Shown: positions 1 through 7,481, numbered from the stretch's first letter. The stretch is 10,836 nucleotides of DNA from Clostridia bacterium (GCA_900751685.1 CAADSR010000228.1:1-10836), one strand, 5' to 3'. The notes: generated by a model from the sequence alone, not told the origin. Made by a program: numbers and translations.

Positions 1-372
1 GGAATTTTCTATCCGGTTTTCGGATTAAAGCTAAATCCGATGATCGGGGCTTTGGCCATGAGCTTGAGCTCTGTATTTGTTGTATCCAACGCATTGCGGC
101 TGAAATGGTTCAAGCCGAAGGAAAGTCATGTTATTACAGAAAATAAAGAAAAGGAGAAAGAAAAAATGACAAAAACAATAAAAATCGAAGGGATGACCTG
201 TGGACATTGCCAGGCAAGGGTAGAAAAAGCATTGAATGGATTGGACGGGGTAGAAGCGTCCGTAAATTTAGAAGAAAAAATAGCTTCCGTAACTTTAACA
301 AAACCGGTATCTGATAATGTTTTAAAAAATACTGTTACAGAAGCAGGCTATGACGTGGTAGAGATCCGCTAG
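1..372 (+). CDS. copA: Cu(I)-translocating P-type ATPase, C-terminal part with C-terminal HMA domain (5' end outside window)
   Basis: This is the 3' end of a copper-exporting P1B-type ATPase; the open frame runs in from the left edge. The first ~38 residues are the last transmembrane helix. They contain the MSLSS stretch (window residues 20-24) that matches the MxxSS Cu(I)-site signature of the final helix of CopA-type pumps, followed by NALRLKWFKPK at the cytoplasmic boundary. A short charged linker (ENKEKEKEK) leads to a C-terminal heavy-metal-associated domain of about 65 residues with the metal site GMTCGHC. The CxHC form is typical of CopA and CopZ copper-binding domains. The full protein would pump Cu(I) out of the cytoplasm using ATP; the catalytic DKTGT and ATP-binding domains lie outside the window. 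HMA domains of such pumps are more often N-terminal. The stop codon is immediately followed by the coaX ribosome binding site, so the two genes are probably co-transcribed. The family call is secure; the exact metal is inferred from the motifs. Confidence 0.93.
   Translation, partial: GIFYPVFGLKLNPMIGALAMSLSSVFVVSNALRLKWFKPKESHVITENKEKEKEKMTKTIKIEGMTCGHCQARVEKALNGLDGVEASVNLEEKIASVTLTKPVSDNVLKNTVTEAGYDVVEIR
151..156 (+). promoter_or_regulatory. Internal Shine-Dalgarno sequence within copA
   Basis: AAGGAG lies 9 bases upstream of the in-frame ATG at 166, at the exact start of the C-terminal copper-binding domain. It also encodes part of the Lys/Glu linker (codons for KEKEK), so its presence could be chance; that ambiguity sets the confidence. 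Confidence 0.5.
166..372 (+). CDS. Possible internally initiated CopZ-like copper chaperone (HMA domain alone)
   Basis: An in-frame ATG at 166 inside the copA tail would give a 68-residue protein consisting exactly of one heavy-metal-associated domain. It starts MTKTIKIEGMTCGHC, with metal-binding Cys12 and Cys15, and ends GYDVVEIR, the usual size and shape of a stand-alone CopZ chaperone. The start sits at the junction between the ATPase linker and the domain and is preceded by AAGGAG at 151-156 with a 9-base gap. If used, a single mRNA would supply both the pump and a soluble Cu(I) carrier that delivers copper to it. The domain is certain. Separate translation is inferred from the ribosome binding site and domain boundary only. 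The alternative is that the purine-rich stretch merely encodes the Lys/Glu linker. Confidence 0.5.
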   Translation: MTKTIKIEGMTCGHCQARVEKALNGLDGVEASVNLEEKIASVTLTKPVSDNVLKNTVTEAGYDVVEIR

Positions 373-382
373 GGAGGAAAAG

Positions 383-1159
383 ATGTTATTCGCAATTGAT
401 ATCGGAAACTCTTATATTACACTGGGAGCGTATGACGGGAAAAAACTTGTTTTTGTGTCAGAGCTGGTAACGCTGCCAAAATTAAGCCGCGACCAATATG
501 CAGTGGAGATCCTGAATGTGATGCGTCTTTATGATATTAAGGCGGAAGTAGTTACCGGGGCAATTATCAGTTCTGTTGTCCCGGAGCTGACTTCGGTATT
601 GCAATCCGCCATAAAATTGCTGTGTGATATTGATCCTCTGATCGTCGGACCGGGTGTCAAATCAGGCCTTCCGATCACAATCGATAACCCGGCACAGCTT
701 GGGCCGGACTTGGTTGCCTGCGGCGTGGCGGCAGTGGCGCGGGGAAAAATGCCATGTATCATTTATGATTTGGGCACGACCACAACGGTCAGCGTCATTG
801 ATGGGGAAGGCAAATTTTCAGGTGTTGTGATCTCTGCCGGTGTGGGGACCACCTTGGAGATGTTTACGAGCCATACGGCACTGTTGCCCCATGTGAGTAT
901 TGAAGCGCCTAAAACGGTGATTGGAAAGAACTCTATCCATTCCATGCAGTCTGGCTTAGTATATGGGACAGCAGCAATGCTGGATGGGCTTTCCGGCAGG
1001 ATATCAAAGGAACTAGAGGAGGAGCCGGTTCTTCTTGCAACAGGGTCAATGGCACATCAGATCGTGCCATATTGTCAAAACAAAGTGGAGCTATGCGAAC
1101 ATTTGCTTTTGGAAGGGTTACGGCTGATTTATGAGCGTAACAGTAGACTAAAGAAATAG
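383..1159 (+). CDS. coaX: Type III pantothenate kinase (CoaX), motif-divergent
   Basis: The 258-residue product has the normal CoaX length and belongs to the ASKHA superfamily of sugar-kinase-like folds. CoaX phosphorylates pantothenate, the first step of coenzyme A synthesis, and is a cytoplasmic, usually dimeric enzyme. Visible motifs are the N-terminal phosphate loop DIGNS (residues 6-10), PGVKSGLPI (90-98), DNPAQLGPD (101-109) with the catalytic-type Asp109, the second phosphate loop DLGTTTT (129-135), and GKNSIHSMQSGLVYG (181-195). Several usually conserved positions differ: DIGNTN is DIGNSY, the G-x-D-R motif is GPDL (Leu110 for Arg), and the Asp after GTxTT is Ser137. It may be a diverged paralogue, so activity is inferred from the family. 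The ribosome binding site AGGGAGG (371-377) overlaps the copA stop codon, and ATG at 383 is the natural start. Confidence 0.85.
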   Translation: MLFAIDIGNSYITLGAYDGKKLVFVSELVTLPKLSRDQYAVEILNVMRLYDIKAEVVTGAIISSVVPELTSVLQSAIKLLCDIDPLIVGPGVKSGLPITIDNPAQLGPDLVACGVAAVARGKMPCIIYDLGTTTTVSVIDGEGKFSGVVISAGVGTTLEMFTSHTALLPHVSIEAPKTVIGKNSIHSMQSGLVYGTAAMLDGLSGRISKELEEEPVLLATGSMAHQIVPYCQNKVELCEHLLLEGLRLIYERNSRLKK

Positions 1160-1173
1160 GAGATTTCTGCTGG

Positions 1174-1202
1174 TTTACATAATTTATGTTTTGTGATATA
1201 AT
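1174..1202 (+). promoter_or_regulatory. Sigma-A-type promoter for the SLH glycosidase gene
   Basis: A -35 box TTTACA (1174-1179) is separated by exactly 17 bases from a perfect -10 box TATAAT (1197-1202), with an extended -10 TG at 1194-1195. Transcription would start near 1208-1210 and give a leader of about 54 bases before the GTG start. The site lies just after the coaX stop codon. Confidence 0.85.
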
Positions 1203-1262
1203 CAGTAATGTTTAATGGTTCGTCAGCAAGGTTTCACGGGAAAAGAATAGGGAGGTATTAGG

Positions 1263-3275
1263 GTGAAAAAACGAATCGCATGGATACTGGTTATTGCAAT
1301 GGCTGCATTCCCGTTGGGAGCATTTGCATCCATTTTGGGAGATGTTGTAGACTCCTGGTCTTTGAATATGGGGACAAATACCTATTTGCATAATACGGTG
1401 TTCAATACATCCAGTGTGGGGAAACAAACAGAATATTATGTGGAATATCAGCCCAATGAGGATATTGTACCGATTGTAGTCAATGGGGAAAGCTTGTATG
1501 GAAGGAGAAATATCCTTCAGGCAGCCGATTATATGCAGGCCAATGGGATGCGCCCCCTGATCGGTATTAATGCCGACTATTTTTCATTTAAAACCGGACT
1601 GCCAATGGGCCATACGATTATGAATGGAGAAATAGCAGGCAAAGAGGATGCAGGGCAGGATGCTATTGGTTTTTTAGAAGATGGCAGCGCTTTTATGTCC
1701 TGGCTTGAGATCCAAACAACGTTAAGGCGGGAACAGGACCCGGATTCCTCTTTGGATATCACCTATATCAATAAGTGGTGCCAACCCGGATCTGTCCCGG
1801 TATATCTTTTAAATGACCAGTTCGGGAAGGAAACAAAAACAGAAACAGAGTGTATGTTTGTGATCCTGAATATCGACGAAGGTGCTCTGAAATTTGACCA
1901 GACAATGACAATGACCGTTGAAGAAAGCTTTGTATACGATGGAAATGTCACGATCCCGGAAGGAAAAGTAGTGCTTGTTATGGATACCGGTGGTGATGCC
2001 TATAGCCTGGACTATTTAAAAAGCCTTCAGCCGGGTGAAAAAATCAAAGTGACCAACGAAGCCGTTTATGATAAAGAATTGTGGAGCCAGGCTCAAAGCG
2101 GTATTGGATGTATTGGTGGAAGGCTGATTGAGAATGGGGTCGTCCATACGAATTTTGAAGCCGGGGCTGCGCCCCGTACGGCTGTGGGGATCACAGCAGA
2201 TGGAAACCTTATTTTCTATGTGCTCGACGGCCGTCAGCCAGGATATAGTTATGGGGCACAGCTAAAGACCCTTGCATCCAGGATGCAGGAATTAGGCTGT
2301 GTAGAAGCCTTGAACCTTGATGGCGGCGGGTCTACCTCGATTGCGGGGATTTATCCCGGCTCTGATGTGATGTCTGTGGTTAACGCACCTTCTGAAGGGG
2401 CCCTGCGCAGTGTGTCGAATTTTATTTTTCTAAAGGATAACCGGTTGGCTACCGGTATTGCAGGTTATATGCGTTTGGCACAGCCAGCGCAGGAAAGCTA
2501 CCAATCACCGGCAACGGAGCAGATTGTGATCGAAGATTTGTTTGATACGAATAATTACCGTATGGAGCAGCCGGAGGATATAGAATATACGGTAGAAAAT
2601 ACAGGGGATAGCCGGAGCTGGGTAGAAAGCAATGGTATTGTCCATCTGGAAGGGACAGGAGAAGCGATTGTAAAGGTAAGCACCGGGGCGACCTCAGCGA
2701 CAGTGACTTACCGGGTTGTGGAGCAGAATCCTTTTGCGGATACGAATGGGCATTGGGCGGAAAAGATTTTAACACAAATGGCCCAGCGCAATATTATTAA
2801 AGGAGTCGAGCAGGATGGCGGCTTGTACTTTTTCCCGGATCAAGATATGACACGTGTCCAGTATGCTTCAATGATCAGCAATTATATGGGGATCGACCTT
2901 TCCGCTTATGACGGTAATGATCTGGATTTTGCTGATGAGCAGCAAATTCCCCTTTGGGCACGGAGCGCCGTGCAGGCGATGGTAGAAAAGGGGATCTTAC
3001 AGGGACGTGATAACGGAGGCCAGATGTATTTTGCCCCGGACGATAAAATCACGCGTGCCGAAGCTATGACTATTTTAGGAAGGTTATTGCCAGAAGATGC
3101 GGAAAAGGCGGCATTGACATTTGCTGACGGAGACCAGATCCCTGATTGGGCGAAGGAAAGTATGCAAAAGCTTCTGGCGCTCGGTGTGATCCAGGGCTAT
3201 TCGGATAACACCATATTGCCTCAAAATTATGTAAAACGTGCGGAAGCAGTAACGATGCTATATCGCTTTGAATAA
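1263..3275 (+). CDS. Secreted phosphodiester glycosidase (NAGPA/DUF2233 family) with three SLH domains
   Basis: This 670-residue exported protein has a signal peptide (MKKR, a hydrophobic core, then AFA at 20-22, likely cleaved before Ser23). Residues ~55-392 form a phosphodiester glycosidase domain of the NAGPA type, with INADYF (102-107), GCIGGRLIENG (282-292), RTAVG (305-309) and the hallmark NLDGGGS (351-357). Relatives remove GlcNAc from phosphodiester-linked glycans, and bacterial members are tied to surface polysaccharides or teichoic-acid-like polymers. Residues ~415-487 look like a small beta-sandwich (Ig-like) spacer. Three SLH domains follow (~489-545, ~553-610, ~617-670), each with a WA motif and TR.E- or RAE-like motifs, and they should bind secondary cell-wall polymer. 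The GTG start is set by the signal peptide and AGGGAGGT (1249-1256), 6 bases upstream. With its own promoter and terminator it appears monocistronic. The natural substrate cannot be read from sequence. Confidence 0.9.
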   Translation: MKKRIAWILVIAMAAFPLGAFASILGDVVDSWSLNMGTNTYLHNTVFNTSSVGKQTEYYVEYQPNEDIVPIVVNGESLYGRRNILQAADYMQANGMRPLIGINADYFSFKTGLPMGHTIMNGEIAGKEDAGQDAIGFLEDGSAFMSWLEIQTTLRREQDPDSSLDITYINKWCQPGSVPVYLLNDQFGKETKTETECMFVILNIDEGALKFDQTMTMTVEESFVYDGNVTIPEGKVVLVMDTGGDAYSLDYLKSLQPGEKIKVTNEAVYDKELWSQAQSGIGCIGGRLIENGVVHTNFEAGAAPRTAVGITADGNLIFYVLDGRQPGYSYGAQLKTLASRMQELGCVEALNLDGGGSTSIAGIYPGSDVMSVVNAPSEGALRSVSNFIFLKDNRLATGIAGYMRLAQPAQESYQSPATEQIVIEDLFDTNNYRMEQPEDIEYTVENTGDSRSWVESNGIVHLEGTGEAIVKVSTGATSATVTYRVVEQNPFADTNGHWAEKILTQMAQRNIIKGVEQDGGLYFFPDQDMTRVQYASMISNYMGIDLSAYDGNDLDFADEQQIPLWARSAVQAMVEKGILQGRDNGGQMYFAPDDKITRAEAMTILGRLLPEDAEKAALTFADGDQIPDWAKESMQKLLALGVIQGYSDNTILPQNYVKRAEAVTMLYRFE

Positions 3276-3277
3276 AT

Positions 3278-3313
3278 AAAAGAGTTGCCTGAATTTTTCA
3301 GGCAACTCTTTTT
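3278..3313 (+). terminator. Rho-independent terminator after the SLH glycosidase gene
   Basis: The 16-base arm 3278-3293 is perfectly complementary to 3297-3312, with GAGTTGCCTGA as the core of the left arm and a 3-base loop (in practice a slightly shorter stem with a larger loop). It ends in a run of T. Because the arm is also flanked by A on the left it could act in both directions, but only + strand genes flank it here. Confidence 0.93.
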
Positions 3314-3335
3314 GTTTGAAACAGGCAAAAAAATA

Positions 3336-3364
3336 TTGCAAGGAAGAGATTTTCGTTATATAAT
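3336..3364 (+). promoter_or_regulatory. Sigma-A-type promoter for the RNA methyltransferase gene
   Basis: TTGCAA (3336-3341) and a perfect TATAAT (3359-3364) are spaced by 17 bases, directly downstream of the preceding terminator. The expected start near 3371 leaves a leader of about 30 bases that contains the ribosome binding site AAGGA (3390-3394). Confidence 0.82.
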
Positions 3365-3401
3365 AAGAAATCAATAAATCAATGAAACGAAGGATGAACG
3401 G

Positions 3402-4175
3402 ATGATTACAAAAATTCTTTCCAAAAATAATATAAAATTAAAGCATATCCGGGCATTGGCCCAGAAAAAGGCCCGTACAGAAGCTGGGGAATTTGTAGTG
3501 GAGGGTTTCAAGTCAGTACAAGACGCCTTTTATGCAGGACAAAAAATTGAACAGGTGGTTTTATCACAGTCTTTTTATAAAACAGAAAATATTTCTTTTT
3601 TAAAACAAGAGCAGCTGCTTCTTGTTCCTGACGAAATTTTTATTGGCTTGGCAGACACTGTATCGCCCCAGGGAATATTAGCAGTATTAAAAATGAAAGA
3701 AAATGTTGCTTTTGCCTTAAATCCGGAGCACGCCTATCTTTATTGTGACGGCGTTTCAGATCCCGGGAACCTTGGCACAATGATCCGTACTGCGGACGCG
3801 GCGGGCTTTGGCGGTGTCTTATTATCCTCCAATACAGTGGATGTATATAATCCTAAGACGGTACGCGCCAGTATGGGATCCTTTTTTCATATTGACCTTG
3901 TTTGCGGCCTTCAAGCAGAAGACTTGCTGGGGTATAGAGAGCAGGGTTTTTCTCTTTTTGGCGGCTGCCTTGGAGAAGACGTTATTGATTACCGTGAAGC
4001 GGACTTTCGAAAGCCTTCGGTCCTGGTCATTGGAAATGAGGCCAATGGGATCAGTGAAGAGGTATTAAAGCTATGCCAGGGGGTAAAAATCCCGATTGCT
4101 GGCCGGGCAGAATCTTTGAACGCTGCTGTGGCTGCCGGAATATTGATGTATGAGCTGTTTCGGCAGAGGTCTTGA
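3402..4175 (+). CDS. SpoU/TrmH-family RNA 2'-O-methyltransferase
   Basis: The 257-residue protein is an S-adenosylmethionine-dependent RNA ribose methyltransferase of the knotted SPOUT class. Residues ~1-105 form the substrate-binding domain of the TrmH group, with FVVEGFKSVQDA (31-42) and the DTVSPQGILAVL stretch (85-96). The catalytic knot domain shows motif 1 DPGNLGTMIRTADAAGF (120-136, with the conserved Asn and Arg), motif 2 VIGNEANGIS (209-218) and motif 3 IPIAGRAESLNAAVAAG (230-246). Relatives modify 23S rRNA (RlmB, TsnR-like) or tRNA (TrmH); the target cannot be decided from this sequence, so no symbol is given. The start is supported by AAGGA seven bases upstream and a strong promoter. 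A second promoter overlaps the stop codon, so the gene can be transcribed with or separately from dprA. Confidence 0.92.
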   Translation: MITKILSKNNIKLKHIRALAQKKARTEAGEFVVEGFKSVQDAFYAGQKIEQVVLSQSFYKTENISFLKQEQLLLVPDEIFIGLADTVSPQGILAVLKMKENVAFALNPEHAYLYCDGVSDPGNLGTMIRTADAAGFGGVLLSSNTVDVYNPKTVRASMGSFFHIDLVCGLQAEDLLGYREQGFSLFGGCLGEDVIDYREADFRKPSVLVIGNEANGISEEVLKLCQGVKIPIAGRAESLNAAVAAGILMYELFRQRS

Positions 4176-4200
4176 CAATTTGTTTGTTTTGTAGTAAGGT
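4172..4200 (+). promoter_or_regulatory. Possible promoter for dprA-topA-trmFO, overlapping the methyltransferase stop codon
   Basis: A perfect -35 box TTGACA (4172-4177) overlaps the TGA stop codon (4173-4175). At 17 bases spacing is TAAGGT (4195-4200), a weak -10 box that keeps the most important first T, second A and last T. No terminator lies between the methyltransferase gene and dprA, so read-through is also likely. Confidence 0.45.
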
Positions 4201-4260
4201 AAGTACTATGTAACCGGTATTTATAGGAAGCAAACCAATCAAAGAAGGCGGTGAAAGAAC

Positions 4261-5376
4261 GTGCAGCAAACAGAATATTGGGTGTGGCTGACGACACTGC
4301 CAAACATGACGTCAACAAAAATTACTGTATTATTTGAATATTTTGATACGATTGAGGATATTTATAAAGCAAAGGACTTTTCAAGGATTCCGTCCTTGCC
4401 CCGGAAAGAAGAGCAGCTTTTGTCCGGGAAAGATTTAGCAAAAGCAAAAGAAATTATTCAAAAGACAAACGAGTCCGGAGCAAAGATTTTGACCTATGAT
4501 GATCCCTTGTATCCAGACCAATTACGGAATATCACAGATCCTCCTTATGTGCTTTATATAAAAGGTGAGATCCTGCCCTGGGACCGCTTGCTGGGGATTG
4601 GTGTTGTTGGAACAAGGAAGTGCAGTGACTATGGAAGCCTTGTTACCCACCGGCTTTGCAGCCAGCTTGCAAAAGCAGGCGTTACGGTCATTAGCGGGAT
4701 GGCAAGGGGATTGGACGGCGTCGCTGCCAAAGCAGCACTTCGCGCCGGCGCAAAAACAATTGCTGTGCTAGGATGTGGCATTGATATTGTCTATCCGCCC
4801 GAACATGATGCTTTGATGGAGCAGATCCAACAACATGGTTGTGTTATGACAGAATATCCGCCAGGCACCCCTCCTCTTGGAAGCAATTTTCCTCAGCGGA
4901 ACAGGATTATCAGCGGGCTGTCAAAGGGTGTGCTTGTCACAGAAGCGCCCAAAAAAAGCGGTGCATTGATCACAGCCCGGTATGCGCTGGATAATGGCAG
5001 GGATGTATTTGCCGTACCCGGCAGCATTTTAGACTGGCACTATGAAGGGACGAACCGGCTGATCCAGCAGGGAGCTGTTTTAGTCATGGATGCCGGGGAT
5101 ATTTTAGCGGAATATCCAAGGGATATCCGGCATTTGCGTCCTGTGGGGAGCAAAACGCCGGAGGAAGAGGACATGGTAGACACCACTGCCTATGAGGGGT
5201 TGGAAGAGGATGAGAAGAAGATTGCTTCAGCTTTATCGCGGGAAAATCTTCATATTGATGAAATCAGCCGCCGGACCGGAATTTCTGTCCCGGAGCTGAA
5301 TGGGAAATTGATTCTTCTTGAAATGAAAAATATTACCGGGCGTTTGCCAGGTGGTTACTATAAGCTCAACCGATAA
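4261..5376 (+). CDS. dprA: DNA processing protein DprA (Smf)
   Basis: DprA binds incoming single-stranded DNA and loads RecA onto it during natural transformation; it is also conserved in many bacteria not known to be competent. The 371-residue product has an N-terminal helical region (~1-75), a Rossmann-like DNA-binding core and a C-terminal winged helix (~312-371). Core motifs are GVVGTRK (114-120), SGMARGLD (145-152), GCGIDIVYPPEH (171-182), NFPQRNRIISGLS (209-221), SGALITA (233-239) and GRDVFAVPG (246-254). In the usual ARGID-x-x-AH motif the His is replaced by Ala156 (codon at 4726-4728), a small deviation in an otherwise intact protein. The GTG start is supported by AAGGCGGTGA (4245-4254), one base from the ideal Shine-Dalgarno sequence and 6 bases upstream. 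topA follows after 23 bases, an arrangement common in Firmicutes. Confidence 0.95.
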   Translation: MQQTEYWVWLTTLPNMTSTKITVLFEYFDTIEDIYKAKDFSRIPSLPRKEEQLLSGKDLAKAKEIIQKTNESGAKILTYDDPLYPDQLRNITDPPYVLYIKGEILPWDRLLGIGVVGTRKCSDYGSLVTHRLCSQLAKAGVTVISGMARGLDGVAAKAALRAGAKTIAVLGCGIDIVYPPEHDALMEQIQQHGCVMTEYPPGTPPLGSNFPQRNRIISGLSKGVLVTEAPKKSGALITARYALDNGRDVFAVPGSILDWHYEGTNRLIQQGAVLVMDAGDILAEYPRDIRHLRPVGSKTPEEEDMVDTTAYEGLEEDEKKIASALSRENLHIDEISRRTGISVPELNGKLILLEMKNITGRLPGGYYKLNR

Positions 5377-5399
5377 ATGGAGCATACTAGGAGGAAGAT

Positions 5400-7481
5400 A
5401 TGGCAAAAAAGAAGCTGTTAATTGTGGAGTCGCCGGCAAAAGCCGGTACAATAAAAAAATATTTAGGAAAAGACTATACTGTCATGGCGTCCATGGGGCA
5501 TGTCATTGATTTGCCAAAAAGTCAATTTGCTGTCGATGTAGAGCATGGCTTCCAGCCCAAATATATTACGATACGCGGAAAAGGGTCCCTGCTGACCCAA
5601 TTGAAAAAAGAGGCGGCTAAGTCAGACGTTGTTTATCTGGCAACTGACCCTGACCGTGAGGGGGAGGCCATTAGCTGGCATCTTGCTCAGGCCCTCCATA
5701 TTGATCCGGAATCGCCTTGCCGTGTAACGTTTAACGAAATCACAAAAAGCGCTGTAAAGGATGCGATCAAACAGCCCAGGGAAATTAATATGGGTTTGGT
5801 GAACGCCCAGCAGGCACGGCGTATCCTTGACCGGATCGTGGGTTATAAGATCAGCCCTATTTTGTGGGAAAAGGTCAAAAAAGGCTTAAGTGCGGGAAGG
5901 GTTCAATCTGTTGCGACACGGCTGATTTGTGACCGTGAAGAGGAGATTCAAAATTTTACACCCGAAGAATATTGGACGATCGAAGCGCTGCTCAATGATG
6001 CAAAAACAAAAAAAGAATTTTCAGCCCGTTATTTTGGCGAGGGTGGAAAAGAAACAAAGCTGCAAACAAAGCAAGATGCGGAAAAGATCGTAAAGGATAC
6101 TGCCAAGGCGGATTTTATTGTAAAAAGTGTAAAACGGGGCGAGCTTAAGAAAAATGCAATGCCGCCGTTTACCACAAGCACCTTGCAGCAGGATGCTTCC
6201 AGAAAATATAATTTTCAAACGGCAAAGACCATGCAGATCGCACAGAGCTTGTATGAAGGTATCAATTTAGGCGGGAAGCTTGGAACGGTGGGTTTGATCA
6301 CTTATATGAGAACAGACTCCCTGCGGATCGCAGACGATGCCCAGCAAGAGGCCGTGGCTTACTTGACGCAGACGTATGGGGAGGAATATGTTCAGCCCCG
6401 CCAATACAAAGCGAAAAAAAATGCCCAGGATGCCCATGAAGCGATCCGTCCTACAACGATCAATATTAGGCCGGTTGATATTAAAGAGAAACTGACAAAT
6501 GATCAGTACCGGCTGTATAAATTAATTTGGGAACGTTTTGCAGCAAGTCAGATGGCTCCTGCAGTTTATGACACGATGCAGGTGACTATTGATGCAAACG
6601 GGCATGATTTCCGGGCAAACGGCTCCTTGATCAAATTTAAAGGTTTCATGACGGTTTACGTGGAAAGCACTGAAAAAACAAAGGAAAAAGACAAAATGCT
6701 TCCCCCGCTGGAAGAAGGACAAAAATTGCAGCTAAAAACCATGGATCCTAACCAGCATTTTACCCAGCCGCCTCCACGTTTTTCCGAGGCATCTCTTGTA
6801 AAGGAACTGGAAGAAAATGGTATAGGTCGTCCGTCTACCTATGCGCCGACGATCTCAACGATCCTTTCACGGGGATATGTAGTGCGCAATAAAAAACAAC
6901 TGATTCCGACAGAGCTTGGTATTGTAACAACAGAGATCATGAAAAATAATTTTTCAGATATTGTTGATGTGGAATTTACAGCGGAAATGGAGGATGAGCT
7001 GGACCAGGTAGAAGAAGGACAGCTTCCTTGGGGCCAGATCCTGGATGAATTTTATCCTGACTTTGAAAAGAATCTGGAAGAAGCTCAGGAAAACATTGCA
7101 AAAATAAAGATCAAAGATGAAGAGTCTGATGTGGTCTGTGAAAAATGCGGGCGTAAGATGGTTTATAAACTAAGCAAATTTGGTAAGTTTTTAGCCTGCC
7201 CAGGTTATCCGGACTGTAAAAATACAAAAGCCATCCGGGAAGGCACTGGCGTCCAGTGTCCAAAATGCGATGGGGAGATCCTTGTTAAAAAATCCCGCCG
7301 TGGAAAGGTATATTATGGCTGTGAGCACTCGCCGAAATGTGATTTTATGGCCTGGGATGCACCTGTAAAAGGGGAGTCTTGTCCGAATTGCGGCGGCTTG
7401 CTGCTTCAAAAGCAAGGGAAAAACAGTAAAATTTTCTGTAATACAGAAGGTTGCGGCTATGAAAGGAAAATTGAGAAATGA
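5400..7481 (+). CDS. topA: DNA topoisomerase I (type IA)
   Basis: Topoisomerase I relaxes negative supercoils by transient single-strand cleavage. The 693-residue protein has the TOPRIM domain at the N terminus, with LLIVESPAKA (6-15, catalytic Glu10) and DPDREGE (83-89, Mg-binding acidic residues). It continues with NAQQARRILDRIVGYK (135-150) and SAGRVQSVATR (164-174), then the active-site Tyr302 in GLITYMRTDS (298-307) and HEAIRPT (346-352). The C-terminal tail carries three four-cysteine zinc ribbons: Cys580/583/600/606, Cys620/623/641/647 and Cys661/664/680/685, all intact, a full set for the Firmicute enzyme. ATG at 5400 is preceded by AGGAGG (5389-5394). The stop codon overlaps the trmFO start as ATGA, which implies translational coupling. 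Confidence 0.98.
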   Translation: MAKKKLLIVESPAKAGTIKKYLGKDYTVMASMGHVIDLPKSQFAVDVEHGFQPKYITIRGKGSLLTQLKKEAAKSDVVYLATDPDREGEAISWHLAQALHIDPESPCRVTFNEITKSAVKDAIKQPREINMGLVNAQQARRILDRIVGYKISPILWEKVKKGLSAGRVQSVATRLICDREEEIQNFTPEEYWTIEALLNDAKTKKEFSARYFGEGGKETKLQTKQDAEKIVKDTAKADFIVKSVKRGELKKNAMPPFTTSTLQQDASRKYNFQTAKTMQIAQSLYEGINLGGKLGTVGLITYMRTDSLRIADDAQQEAVAYLTQTYGEEYVQPRQYKAKKNAQDAHEAIRPTTINIRPVDIKEKLTNDQYRLYKLIWERFAASQMAPAVYDTMQVTIDANGHDFRANGSLIKFKGFMTVYVESTEKTKEKDKMLPPLEEGQKLQLKTMDPNQHFTQPPPRFSEASLVKELEENGIGRPSTYAPTISTILSRGYVVRNKKQLIPTELGIVTTEIMKNNFSDIVDVEFTAEMEDELDQVEEGQLPWGQILDEFYPDFEKNLEEAQENIAKIKIKDEESDVVCEKCGRKMVYKLSKFGKFLACPGYPDCKNTKAIREGTGVQCPKCDGEILVKKSRRGKVYYGCEHSPKCDFMAWDAPVKGESCPNCGGLLLQKQGKNSKIFCNTEGCGYERKIEK

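Noticed and set aside
1208..1261. A 17-codon open frame (ATG at 1208, TAG at 1259) in the leader of the SLH glycosidase gene, starting almost at the predicted transcription start and ending one base before the GTG.
   Set aside because: It has no Shine-Dalgarno sequence, would have to be leaderless, and its peptide shows no attenuator-like pattern; chance is the simpler explanation.
2449..2775. A 108-codon open frame on the minus strand inside the SLH glycosidase gene.
   Set aside because: It lies opposite a well-supported coding region; its Pro/Ser/Tyr-rich translation resembles no family and there is no ribosome binding site.
4198..4215. An apparent inverted repeat GGTAAG...GTAACC in the dprA leader as a possible operator.
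   Set aside because: On pairing base by base only scattered positions match, so there is no convincing dyad.
3989..4318. Minus-strand open frames spanning the end of the methyltransferase gene and the start of dprA.
   Set aside because: They are antisense to two conserved genes, lack recognisable domains, and the intergenic part carries + strand promoter and ribosome binding signals.
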